Positions 1 through 6,132 of a stretch of DNA of 6,251 nucleotides are shown one piece after another (position 1 is the first letter of the stretch; each line of letters starts with the position of its first letter). Below the pieces are notes generated by a model. The model did no database searches. It saw nothing but the letters and a program-made list of their open reading frames with translations, and was not told the origin of the DNA. The translations under genes were made by a program, and so were the position numbers. This DNA comes from Megamonas sp. UBA1792 (lineage in GTDB: Bacteria; Bacillota_C; Negativicutes; Selenomonadales; Selenomonadaceae): contig DCFY01000061.1 in NCBI GenBank assembly GCA_002315155.1, positions 1 to 6,251 of the forward strand, written 5' to 3'.

Positions 1-170
1 ATTTCCATATAATTTGAAATCACCTTAATAATATCATCCCGCAAATGATTCATAACTTCAGGGGATATATTCGCTCGATCATGTATGAGGACAACCTTAA
101 GACGATCTCTCGCTACATCCCTGGATGATTTATTTGACTTGCCAAAAATTTTCATAAGAACCTCCAGCAT
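1..170 (-). CDS. minE: Cell division topological specificity factor MinE, 3' end cut off by window edge
   Basis: MinE stimulates the MinD ATPase and displaces MinC-MinD from the membrane, so that division inhibition is confined to the poles. The 56 complete codons visible begin MLEVLMKIFGKSNK and run to ISNYME. The pattern matches MinE: a short hydrophobic/basic N-terminal membrane-targeting stretch (residues 1-9), the anti-MinCD helix region (about residues 15-31, RDVARDRLKVVLIHDR), then the start of the topological-specificity domain (SPEVMNHLRDDIIKVISNY). Usual family length is about 85-95 residues, so roughly 30 residues lie outside the window. I chose the ATG at 170 over the in-frame ATG at 155 because MLEVL corresponds to the family's N-terminal membrane-binding stretch (compare MALLDFF in E. 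coli) and it has its own Shine-Dalgarno sequence. It follows minD by 15 bp and is surely cotranscribed with it. Identification is firm; the start is likely. Confidence 0.92.
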   Translation of the reverse strand, partial: MLEVLMKIFGKSNKSSRDVARDRLKVVLIHDRANISPEVMNHLRDDIIKVISNYME

Positions 171-185
171 AACCGTAACCCTCCC
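161..185 (-). promoter_or_regulatory. Two tandem ribosome binding sites for alternative MinE starts
   Basis: Reading the minus strand, GGGAGGG at 185-179 begins directly after the minD stop codon and lies 8 nt before the ATG at 170. A second GGAGG at 165-161, inside the first codons of minE, lies 5 nt before an in-frame ATG at 155. Both spacings are workable, so both starts could be used. The upstream one keeps the membrane-targeting residues MLEVL. The downstream one would give a MinE lacking the first five residues (MKIFGK...). Confidence 0.6.
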
Positions 186-974
186 TTATTTACCAAAAAC
201 ACGTTTCAATTTATCAAAAAAGCCTTCTTCTGGAAACTCCATGAAGGGAATATTCTCACCACATATACGGCCGACAATATTGCGATAAGCCTGCCCTGCC
301 TGAGATGATTCATTCGAAATAACCGGTTCTCCCCGATTTGTTGATGTAACTACCATTTCATCATCGGGCACCTGACCAATACATTCAATCGAAAGAATAT
401 CATTAATATCATCCATATCAAGCATGTCACCACTGCGTACCATCTGCGGACGAATACGATTTACAACAAGCTTAATGTTTTCTTTTTCAGCACGTCCAAG
501 TTCACCAATAATCTTATCCGCATCACGTACCGCTGAAATTTCCGGCATCGTAACAACAATCGCACAATCAGCAGCAGCAATTGCCGTTTTGAAACCCTGC
601 TCAATCCCTGCCGGGCAGTCAATAATGATATAATCAAACTCTTTGCGGAGGTCCTCACACAAACGTACAATCTGTGCCGGATTCACCGATGTCTTATCCT
701 TGACCTGCGATGTTGGCAACAAGTAAAGTGTTGAATATTTTTTATGACGTACCAGTGCTTTCTTATAGGAAACGCGACCTTCCGTAACATCTATAAGATC
801 ATACATAATACGATTTTCCAGACCAAGCAGCAAATCAAGATTTCGAAGTCCTGTATCTGTATCGATTAATACAACTTTCTTGTTTTTAGCGGCCAAACCC
901 ACACCAATATTTGCCGTAGTCGTTGTCTTACCGACACCGCCTTTACCTGAAGTAACTACAATAATTTCACTCAT
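186..974 (-). CDS. minD: Septum site-determining ATPase MinD
   Basis: MinD is a membrane-associated ParA/MinD-family ATPase that dimerises with ATP, binds the inner face of the membrane, recruits and activates MinC, and is stimulated by MinE. The 262-residue product is the usual length. Visible motifs are the deviant Walker A GKGGVGKTT at residues 10-18, with signature Lys11 and Lys16; the switch region DTDTGLRNLD at 38-47; Walker B with DCPAGIE at 119-125; and a C-terminal amphipathic membrane-targeting helix, GFFDKLKRVFGK, at 251-262. The helix places hydrophobic and basic residues as in E. coli and Bacillus MinD. The ATG at 974 has AGGAAG 7 nt upstream, next to the minC stop codon 11 bp away. 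All key residues are intact, so this should be an active ATPase. MinE immediately downstream supports an oscillating system. Confidence 0.97.
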   Translation of the reverse strand: MSEIIVVTSGKGGVGKTTTTANIGVGLAAKNKKVVLIDTDTGLRNLDLLLGLENRIMYDLIDVTEGRVSYKKALVRHKKYSTLYLLPTSQVKDKTSVNPAQIVRLCEDLRKEFDYIIIDCPAGIEQGFKTAIAAADCAIVVTMPEISAVRDADKIIGELGRAEKENIKLVVNRIRPQMVRSGDMLDMDDINDILSIECIGQVPDDEMVVTSTNRGEPVISNESSQAGQAYRNIVGRICGENIPFMEFPEEGFFDKLKRVFGK

Positions 975-985
975 TCGCTTGCTTC

Positions 986-1618
986 CTACCTCTCTATCGG
1001 TTCAATTACAATTTGCCCATTTTTGATATATGCTCGCTCTGTACATTTTGACTTTTCCATGTCATCCGGTGCTCGCGCAATAAGCTCAGCAATACGAACC
1101 TGCATCGGCATCATATGATCCGCTACAATAATCGCTTTCGTATCACCAAATGCACCTGCATGTACAATGCCTCGGCATGTACCACGAATATCGATATTAC
1201 CACCCGCAATAACCTGTGATCCCGGATTCACATTACCACAAATAAGGATGGAACCATTACAGACAACTTCCTGTCCACCACGAATCGTTTTATCGATAAC
1301 AGTCATATCATGTAATCCCGGAATCTCTTCCTCCGGCTCTTTTTTTTCTATTATCTTTTTTTCCTGAGCTTTTTCCGTTTCCAAACTCATTAATCGAAGA
1401 ATAAGACCATAGCCATGAAACAATTCTGCCAGACGATCCTGTTCCTCTTTCTTCAATGCACCCGAAATAACCTTTACAATCGTTCCCTTACAAAAAAAAT
1501 TTAAGGATGATTCCAGTTTGGTCTTGAGTTCCCTTTCAATATCAGAAAAACTCGCTGTGTCATTCAAAACCAGCTGCAGTCCTGACCGGCTGCCTTTAAA
1601 CTTCACATCTTCGCTCAT
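986..1618 (-). CDS. minC: Septum site-determining protein MinC (FtsZ assembly inhibitor)
   Basis: MinC blocks FtsZ polymerisation away from midcell and acts at the membrane when bound to MinD. The 210-residue product shows the two-domain layout of the family. The N-terminal FtsZ-inhibiting domain covers about residues 1-80 (VKFKGSRSGLQLVL... through GYGLILRL). A charged Lys/Glu-rich linker spans about 81-100. The C-terminal right-handed beta-helix domain (about 105-208) carries repeated Gly-rich turns (SILICGNVNPGSQVIAGGNI, RGTCRGIVHAGA). The MinD-binding motif, RSGQ in E. coli, reads RGGQ here at 113-116. The ATG at 1618 is preceded by GTGAGG about 5 nt upstream. The stop codon TAG forms part of the minD translation start region. 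The linker is encoded by A-runs of 7 and 8 (see the slippery-site entry). It is the first gene of minCDE and has a candidate promoter in the gap upstream. Confidence 0.96.
   Translation of the reverse strand: MSEDVKFKGSRSGLQLVLNDTASFSDIERELKTKLESSLNFFCKGTIVKVISGALKKEEQDRLAELFHGYGLILRLMSLETEKAQEKKIIEKKEPEEEIPGLHDMTVIDKTIRGGQEVVCNGSILICGNVNPGSQVIAGGNIDIRGTCRGIVHAGAFGDTKAIIVADHMMPMQVRIAELIARAPDDMEKSKCTERAYIKNGQIVIEPIER
1339..1362 (-). other. Two slippery A-tracts in the MinC linker, possible -1 frameshift site
   Basis: In the minC reading frame the codons GAA AAA AAG (A7 at 1362-1356, then G at 1355) form the heptamer A_AAA_AAG, in the same phase as the slippery site of E. coli dnaX. Fifteen bases later GAA AAA AAA GAG contains A8 (1347-1340). 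A -1 slip at either tract enters the same frame and ends at TGA 1310-1308. The result would be a protein of about 103 residues: the N-terminal FtsZ-inhibiting domain plus a short new tail, with no MinD-binding domain. Seen: the tracts, their phase and the shared stop codon. Not seen: a clear stimulatory hairpin, or a Shine-Dalgarno at the dnaX-like distance. A-rich Lys linkers are common in AT-rich genomes, so function is speculative. Confidence 0.25.
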
Positions 1619-1647
1619 GACTACCTCACTTCGCTCTTTACAATTTA

Positions 1648-1676
1648 ATCATACTTTTACCATTTCGCCCTTTCAT
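1648..1676 (-). promoter_or_regulatory. Candidate vegetative promoter for minCDE
   Basis: In the 88-bp gap between mrdA and minC the minus strand shows ATGAAA at 1676-1671 (four of six matches to TTGACA), a 17-bp spacer, and TATGAT at 1653-1648 (five of six matches to TATAAT). A transcript would begin near 1641 and give a leader of about 20 nt containing the minC Shine-Dalgarno. No terminator separates mrdA from minC, so this would be an internal promoter adding to read-through. An unusual block, GCAGGATTTTG (1689-1679), sits just upstream. The call rests on consensus matching only. Confidence 0.42.
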
Positions 1677-1706
1677 TACAAAATCCTGCTAAAATACTAA
1701 AATGAT

Positions 1707-3554
1707 TTATTGCGGGGTTTGCTTTGCCTGTTCTGCTACTTTTGCTTTTGCAGCTGCTTTTGCCTCTGCTTCCTGTCTTGCAATTGTCTCCGGATCCGGT
1801 ATATTAAAAGCTGCCTCAAGTATCCTTTTACCAATTGGTACAGCAGATTCTGCACCATAACCACCATTTTCGACAAGGACTGCTACAACAATATTAGGAT
1901 TATCAAATGGCCCATACGCAACAAACCAGCCATGATCCTTTCCATGCGAATTTTCTGCTGTTCCTGTTTTCCCAGCAATATTCACTGGAAAATCTGAACC
2001 AAAAAACGATGCTGCTGTACCAATTTTCGTAACATCGCTTAATGCATTCTGTATAAGCCGAATAATATCTGGACTGACATCAAGTTTTCCCAGCACTGTT
2101 GGCTTAAACTCTTGCACAATGCTTCCATCTGGTGCCATGATTTTTTTGACAAGATATGGTTGATACCGCGTACCACCATTTGCAATCTCACTCATGACAA
2201 GTGCAACCTGAAGCGGCGTAGCCAAATTGAACCCCTGACCAATTGCTGCATCAAAAGTTTCTGCCAAATACCAATCCTCATCGAAGACTTTTTTCTTATA
2301 AGCACGATTTGCAACAAGGCCGTCCGATTCATACGGAAGATTAATTCCCGTTTTCTGACCAAGTCCAAACATACGTGCATATTTTTCAAGCATATCAATA
2401 CCTAGACGATTTCCCATTTCATAAAAATAGACATTATCTGAATGTGCTAGTGCTTCTCTGAAATTGATCCAGCCAAGTGCCTCGCCATCTGCATTGACCT
2501 TTGGAATAATCCAGTGACGACCTGTATCAAGGATTTTTTCTTCTGCTGTTACTTTACCCTCTGTAAGTGCTGCTGCACCTGTAACAATCTTAAACGTTGA
2601 CCCTGGTGGATATTCCCCCGTAATCGCCTTATTATCCATCGGATAATAAGGATTATCATTAATAATCTTCCAATCCTTATTTGATATACCATGTGCAAAA
2701 AGATTTGGATCAAAGGCCGGCCGGCTTACCATTGCAAGAACCTCACCCGTCTGCGGATTAAGCACAACTGCTGCAGCTGCCTTTGCTCCAATCTTCACAA
2801 GCTGCTCATCGACAGCTCGTTCCGCTGCCTCCTGCAGCTTCTGGTCAATTGTCAATACCAAATCATTACCCGGAACAGGTACTTTACGTCCAAGGATTTG
2901 TACGGGTTTACCGGTTACATCAACCTCGACCTGTTCACCACCATTTACACCACGTAATTCCTGATCATAAACTTTTTCCAAGCCAAATTTACCAACAATA
3001 TCTCCCGTACGATAACCTTCGCCTTTACGTTTCTCCAACTCTTCATCACTGATTTCGCTTACATAGCCAAAAGTATGTGCAGCCTGTTCCTTATAAATAT
3101 AGTTTCGAATCGGCTGTACCTCGATGACAACACCCGGATAAGCAGCCTTTTGTTCCTCTATGATCGTTAGTATTTCTGGTCCAACATCATTCTTTATGCG
3201 TATCGGATCAAAACCACTATGTGCCTTGATTTTTGCCTTAATATCATTTTGGTCAACACCAAGCAGTTGAGAAAGACGCGTCACAACATCCTCCGATATC
3301 GGTGCCGTAAGCGGCAAAAGAGACACCGTAAATCCCGGTCGATTTGTAACAAGCAGATTCCCATTCCGATCATAAAAAGTTCCACGCGGTGCCATCGACG
3401 GAATCAGCCGTATTCTATTACCATCGGCAAGTCCTGCATAATACTCTCCATTATACACTTGCAAATACCCCAGCCTTGCAACAAGTATCGCTATAATAAT
3501 ACTAACAAAAACAGATACTACTTTTAGCCGTCCGTCAAAATCTTTTATGGCCAC
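1707..3554 (-). CDS. mrdA: Penicillin-binding protein 2, elongation-specific peptidoglycan D,D-transpeptidase
   Basis: MrdA (PBP2) is a class B penicillin-binding protein. It forms peptide crosslinks in lateral-wall peptidoglycan as part of the MreBCD-RodA elongation complex, anchored in the cytoplasmic membrane with its catalytic domain outside. The 615-residue product has a short basic N-terminus, one membrane segment (about residues 11-30), and a dimerisation/pedestal domain with APRGTFYDRNG at 55-65. The transpeptidase domain follows from about residue 255. All three catalytic motifs are present: STFK with nucleophile Ser319 and Lys322, SDN at 372-374, and KTG at 529-531. The last 25 or so residues form an Ala/Lys/Gln-rich tail after the domain ends, probably disordered or helical. 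The start is GTG at 3554, with AGGAGAG 6 nt upstream; MAIKDFDGRLK then leads straight into the membrane segment. It follows mreD by 64 bp, a gap that holds a hairpin. Placement after mreBCD favours the elongation enzyme over a septal PBP (FtsI). Confidence 0.96.
   Translation of the reverse strand: MAIKDFDGRLKVVSVFVSIIIAILVARLGYLQVYNGEYYAGLADGNRIRLIPSMAPRGTFYDRNGNLLVTNRPGFTVSLLPLTAPISEDVVTRLSQLLGVDQNDIKAKIKAHSGFDPIRIKNDVGPEILTIIEEQKAAYPGVVIEVQPIRNYIYKEQAAHTFGYVSEISDEELEKRKGEGYRTGDIVGKFGLEKVYDQELRGVNGGEQVEVDVTGKPVQILGRKVPVPGNDLVLTIDQKLQEAAERAVDEQLVKIGAKAAAAVVLNPQTGEVLAMVSRPAFDPNLFAHGISNKDWKIINDNPYYPMDNKAITGEYPPGSTFKIVTGAAALTEGKVTAEEKILDTGRHWIIPKVNADGEALGWINFREALAHSDNVYFYEMGNRLGIDMLEKYARMFGLGQKTGINLPYESDGLVANRAYKKKVFDEDWYLAETFDAAIGQGFNLATPLQVALVMSEIANGGTRYQPYLVKKIMAPDGSIVQEFKPTVLGKLDVSPDIIRLIQNALSDVTKIGTAASFFGSDFPVNIAGKTGTAENSHGKDHGWFVAYGPFDNPNIVVAVLVENGGYGAESAVPIGKRILEAAFNIPDPETIARQEAEAKAAAKAKVAEQAKQTPQ
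2627..2651. repeat. Perfect 11-bp inverted repeat inside mrdA
   Basis: CCTTATTATCC (2627-2637), a 3-base loop, then its exact reverse complement (2641-2651). In the mRNA it would form a hairpin with an 11-bp AU-rich stem and a three-base loop. It encodes PYYPMDNKA (residues 302-310 of PBP2), just before the active-site serine at 319. A weaker 6-bp pair, GATTAT/ATAATC, follows at once (2651-2667). The repeat is directly visible; whether it has a role is unknown, and codon constraint could have produced it by chance. Confidence 0.6.
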
Positions 3555-3576
3555 CGAAATCTCTCCTATATTAAGA

Positions 3577-3606
3577 ATTAAGGCACCTACCCACAGGTGC
3601 CTTAAT
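3577..3606 (-). terminator. Hairpin in the mreD-mrdA gap, possible attenuator or weak terminator
   Basis: Two perfectly complementary 12-base arms (3606-3595 and 3588-3577) flank a 6-base loop, GTGGGT on the minus strand. The GC-rich core is GGCACCT/AGGTGCC. On the minus strand the core is followed by TTAATTCTTAAT, a broken T-rich stretch rather than a clean U-tract, so complete termination is unlikely. The stem ends 9 nt before the mrdA Shine-Dalgarno (3567-3561) and does not cover it. Plausible roles are partial termination, which would lower mrdA relative to mreBCD, or a processing or mRNA 3'-end stability element. No promoter for mrdA is visible below it. Confidence 0.4.
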
Positions 3607-3618
3607 CACATTAAAATT

Positions 3619-4110
3619 CTACTTTTCTTTTACTTTTTCACATAACCAACAAAACAATGTATGTACCGGAAAAGCAAATACTATATTGTACAATAACATC
3701 GGTAAAAGAACCAAACGCAAATGAACGATCAGATTAAAGCGATAACCTAATAATAACACAATCACTGCTAAAATAAAATAGTTCATAAGCGTTGCAAAAA
3801 CCGTTGCACAGATTGGCAGGAAAAACTGTTCCTTAAATACGCGATTTGCTACAGAACCGCATAAATATCCAATAATCATTTTACTAAAAATATTCATGCC
3901 AAAAAAAGTTCCTGACGCTGCATCCTGTAAAACCCCTGCCATAAACCCCATAAGAACACCCGATTTACTTCCTTTCAGAAGTCCAAAAGACATGACACTG
4001 AGTAATAACAAATCAACACTTATACCATGATATGCCAATAAAGGGAAAAATCCCGACTGTAAAACATAGGCACCTATAAGCACAGCACCCCATATCAGAC
4101 AAGATTTCAT
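3619..4110 (-). CDS. mreD: Rod shape-determining membrane protein MreD
   Basis: MreD is a small polytopic membrane protein of the elongation complex that works with MreC and regulates its contact with PBP2. The 163-residue product is the usual length and strongly hydrophobic. I see about five to six membrane segments, near residues 4-22, 31-46, 51-65, 70-88, 97-122 and 131-155. The family-typical stretch GVLMGFMAGVLQDAASGTFF (51-70), with its Gly-xxx-Gly pattern and Asp63, is present. It begins at an ATG overlapping the mreC stop codon (ATGA, 4110-4107), with GAAGGTG about 7 nt upstream, so translation is probably coupled to mreC. The C-terminus is short and basic (EKVKEK), as expected for a cytoplasmic end. 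Sequence conservation in this family is low, so position in the operon adds much of the confidence. Confidence 0.92.
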   Translation of the reverse strand: MKSCLIWGAVLIGAYVLQSGFFPLLAYHGISVDLLLLSVMSFGLLKGSKSGVLMGFMAGVLQDAASGTFFGMNIFSKMIIGYLCGSVANRVFKEQFFLPICATVFATLMNYFILAVIVLLLGYRFNLIVHLRLVLLPMLLYNIVFAFPVHTLFCWLCEKVKEK

Positions 4111-5054
4111 TTTGTAGCACCTTCGGCTCCTAATGCCGCAGTATCATCCGGATTGACGCTGCTTTCCGTTCCCGGTGTCTGGACCGGTGGTGTCAATGGT
4201 GTCGGTGGTGCTTCCCGCGAATTTACAATAACTGCAATATCCTCCAACTTTTGAAAGTCAACGGCCGTCGTAAGCACTGCATATTTCAGTAAGCCGCCCT
4301 CATCATTTTCAATCGCCTTGACTTTACCCACAGCGATTCCTTTTGGATAAATACCACCAAATCCCGAAGTAACAATTTCATCACCCTCAACAATATCTGC
4401 ATTACGCGAAATATTTACCATACGAGGGGTCATTTCATCTCCCGGATTTCCTTCAACAATACCAGCAACACGTGACTCCGCCCGCTGTACGATCGTACCA
4501 ACAGCAGAACGCGGATCCAACAGCAATTCCACCTTTGACGAGGATGTATATGCCTCAACGACATTCCCAACAAGTCCCTGTTCAGTAACAACTGCCATGT
4601 CCTTATTCACACCATCATTCGTCCCCCGGTCAATAATAATCATACTTGTCCAAGTTGCTGCTTCTCGGCCAATAACACGGCCAACAACAAGATCAAACTG
4701 TCTTGCCGCCTGCTTATATCCTAGCAACATCCGCAGACGCGCATTTTCCGAAGCAAATTCATTTGCCTGGCTGTTTTGAACACGCAACTGTTCAACTTCA
4801 TTTCTAAGCATTTTGTTTTGTCGGTGTACTGTAATTATTTCCCAAACATTTGAAGAAACATATTGTATCTGATTCCCCACCCATGATGTGACTCCCTGAA
4901 ACGGGGCCATTACAGTCGTCACTAAACGACTGCTCAAAGGAACAGTAAATCTGCCACGTGCAGCAAAAAAGATCAGGCAAAATACACTGACTGCGACAAC
5001 AACAACAATCCATATTTTTCGACTGGAATCTCTATCCCTTCTTACTCTGCTCAT
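4107..5054 (-). CDS. mreC: Rod shape-determining protein MreC
   Basis: MreC is a bitopic membrane protein whose extracytoplasmic domain self-assembles and activates PBP2 in the elongation complex. The 315-residue product starts with a very basic cytoplasmic tip ([13 protein letters not shown]), then has one membrane segment (about 14-32). A coiled-coil helix follows (about 75-113, with the heptad-like stretch [20 protein letters not shown]). The paired beta-barrel domains span about 120-278 and include [18 protein letters not shown] and [18 protein letters not shown], all typical of MreC. Residues from about 281 form a Pro/Thr-rich, probably disordered tail. The ATG at 5054 overlaps the mreB stop codon (ATGA). 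No strong Shine-Dalgarno precedes it, so translation probably relies on coupling to mreB. Length is normal for the family. Confidence 0.95.
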   Translation of the reverse strand: MSRVRRDRDSSRKIWIVVVVAVSVFCLIFFAARGRFTVPLSSRLVTTVMAPFQGVTSWVGNQIQYVSSNVWEIITVHRQNKMLRNEVEQLRVQNSQANEFASENARLRMLLGYKQAARQFDLVVGRVIGREAATWTSMIIIDRGTNDGVNKDMAVVTEQGLVGNVVEAYTSSSKVELLLDPRSAVGTIVQRAESRVAGIVEGNPGDEMTPRMVNISRNADIVEGDEIVTSGFGGIYPKGIAVGKVKAIENDEGGLLKYAVLTTAVDFQKLEDIAVIVNSREAPPTPLTPPVQTPGTESSVNPDDTAALGAEGATK

Positions 5055-6091
5055 TGTCTTAGCTTTTTCGTAGTCATAACTACGCGTTTCAGAAGTTCAA
5101 TATTTTCCAGAGACTTACCCGTCCCCTCACCGACACAGGAAAGAGCATCCTCTGCTACAAGAACAGGCATCCCCGTTTCATGACTCAGAAGCTTATCAAG
5201 ATTTGTCAATAATGCTCCACCGCCTGTCATCATAATACCATGATCCATCACATCTGCAGCAAGCTCTGGTGGAGTCTTTTCTAATGTGCTCTTTACTGCA
5301 TCAATAATTTTAAAAATCGGCTCATTCAATGCATCCCTGATTTCACTGGCTTTAATTTCCAGTGTCTTCGGCAACCCACTAACAAGATCACGACCGCGAA
5401 TATCCATTTTCTGATCATGATCCATCGCAACAATTGCAGAGCCAATCGTAATCTTAATTGACTCTGCGGTACGTTCACCGATCATAAGATTGTACATACG
5501 CTTGATATACTGTACAATTGCCGAATCCATTTCATCGCCACCGATACGAATTGAACGGCTCGTTACGATACCACCAAGTGAAATTACAGCAATTTCTGTC
5601 GTACCACCACCAATATCAACCACCATACTTCCAGTAGCCTCTTCTACCGGAAGACCTGCACCAATCGCTGCAGCCATCGGTTCTTCAATAAGATACGCTT
5701 CACGCGCACCTGCTTGCTGTGCAGCATCAATAACTGCACGCTTTTCAACTTCCGTTACGCCAGAAGGAACCCCGATTACAACACGCGGACGAACAACAGA
5801 TTTCGTATTCATTGCTTTACGAATAAAATATTTAAGCATTGCCTGCGTTACATCAAAATCGGCAATGACACCATCTCGCATTGGTCTTATAGCAACGATA
5901 TTTCCTGGTGTACGGCCAATCATCTGTTTTGCTTCCTCACCAACAGCCAGCACTTCACCATTTTCACGTTTAATTGCAACAACGGAAGGTTCACGTAACA
6001 CAATCCCCTTACCTTTTACATGTACTAAAGTATTTGCTGTCCCGAGATCAATACCCATATCGCGTGACAAACCACCAAAAAGATTCCACAT
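5051..6091 (-). CDS. mreB: Rod shape-determining actin-like protein MreB
   Basis: MreB is the bacterial actin homologue that forms membrane-bound antiparallel filaments and guides lateral-wall synthesis. The 346-residue product is full length. The phosphate-1 loop DLGTANT is at 15-21. The catalytic-side [12 protein letters not shown] runs from 135, with Glu136 the likely ATPase glutamate. Phosphate-2 is DIGGGTTE at 159-166, and the adenosine motif MMTGGGALL is at 287-295. The N-terminus [13 protein letters not shown] is short and amphipathic and could help membrane binding. The ATG at 6091 has AAGGGAG upstream (6110-6104), separated by an unusually long 12-nt spacer containing seven T residues. 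An in-frame stop just upstream rules out a longer start. It is the first gene of the mreBCD set and overlaps mreC by 4 bp. MreB is preferred over Mbl because mreC and mreD follow directly. Confidence 0.98.
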   Translation of the reverse strand: MWNLFGGLSRDMGIDLGTANTLVHVKGKGIVLREPSVVAIKRENGEVLAVGEEAKQMIGRTPGNIVAIRPMRDGVIADFDVTQAMLKYFIRKAMNTKSVVRPRVVIGVPSGVTEVEKRAVIDAAQQAGAREAYLIEEPMAAAIGAGLPVEEATGSMVVDIGGGTTEIAVISLGGIVTSRSIRIGGDEMDSAIVQYIKRMYNLMIGERTAESIKITIGSAIVAMDHDQKMDIRGRDLVSGLPKTLEIKASEIRDALNEPIFKIIDAVKSTLEKTPPELAADVMDHGIMMTGGGALLTNLDKLLSHETGMPVLVAEDALSCVGEGTGKSLENIELLKRVVMTTKKLRQ

Positions 6092-6132
6092 TTTAAAAAA
6101 AGTCTCCCTTCATAATAAACCCATAAGTATTC
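6092..6132 (-). promoter_or_regulatory. radC-mreB gap with the long-spaced mreB ribosome binding site
   Basis: This 41-bp stretch contains the mreB Shine-Dalgarno AAGGGAG (6110-6104), then ACTTTTTTTAAA before the ATG. The 12-nt spacing is longer than the usual 5-9 and includes a T7 run (6101-6095) prone to length change. There is no convincing promoter: TATTAT is present at about 6117-6112, but the -35 position is poor. There is no hairpin. mreB is therefore probably transcribed with radC or from a promoter further upstream, outside the window. Confidence 0.45.

Noticed and set aside
85..288. A 67-codon plus-strand frame over the minD-minE junction
   Set aside because: Antisense to two certain genes, low complexity, no family resemblance.
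1492..1499. Eight-base A/T run in minC encoding Asn-Phe-Phe, as a phase-variation switch
   Set aside because: A run of 8 in an AT-rich gene is not exceptional, and switching off this housekeeping division gene is unlikely to be selected.
2715..2724. GC-rich GGCCGGCCGG block within mrdA
   Set aside because: It encodes the conserved SRPAFD stretch of PBP2. It is locally GC-rich, but there is no sign of insertion or transfer.
5344..5364. CACTGG/CCAGTG inverted pair inside mreB
   Set aside because: Only 6 bp with a 9-base loop, inside conserved coding sequence.
6092..6127. Chain of tiny frames before mreB (MGLL, then MKGDFF ending just before the mreB ATG)
   Set aside because: Four and six codons long, with no evidence of conservation. 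The second start overlaps the mreB Shine-Dalgarno area, and chance frames of this size are common.
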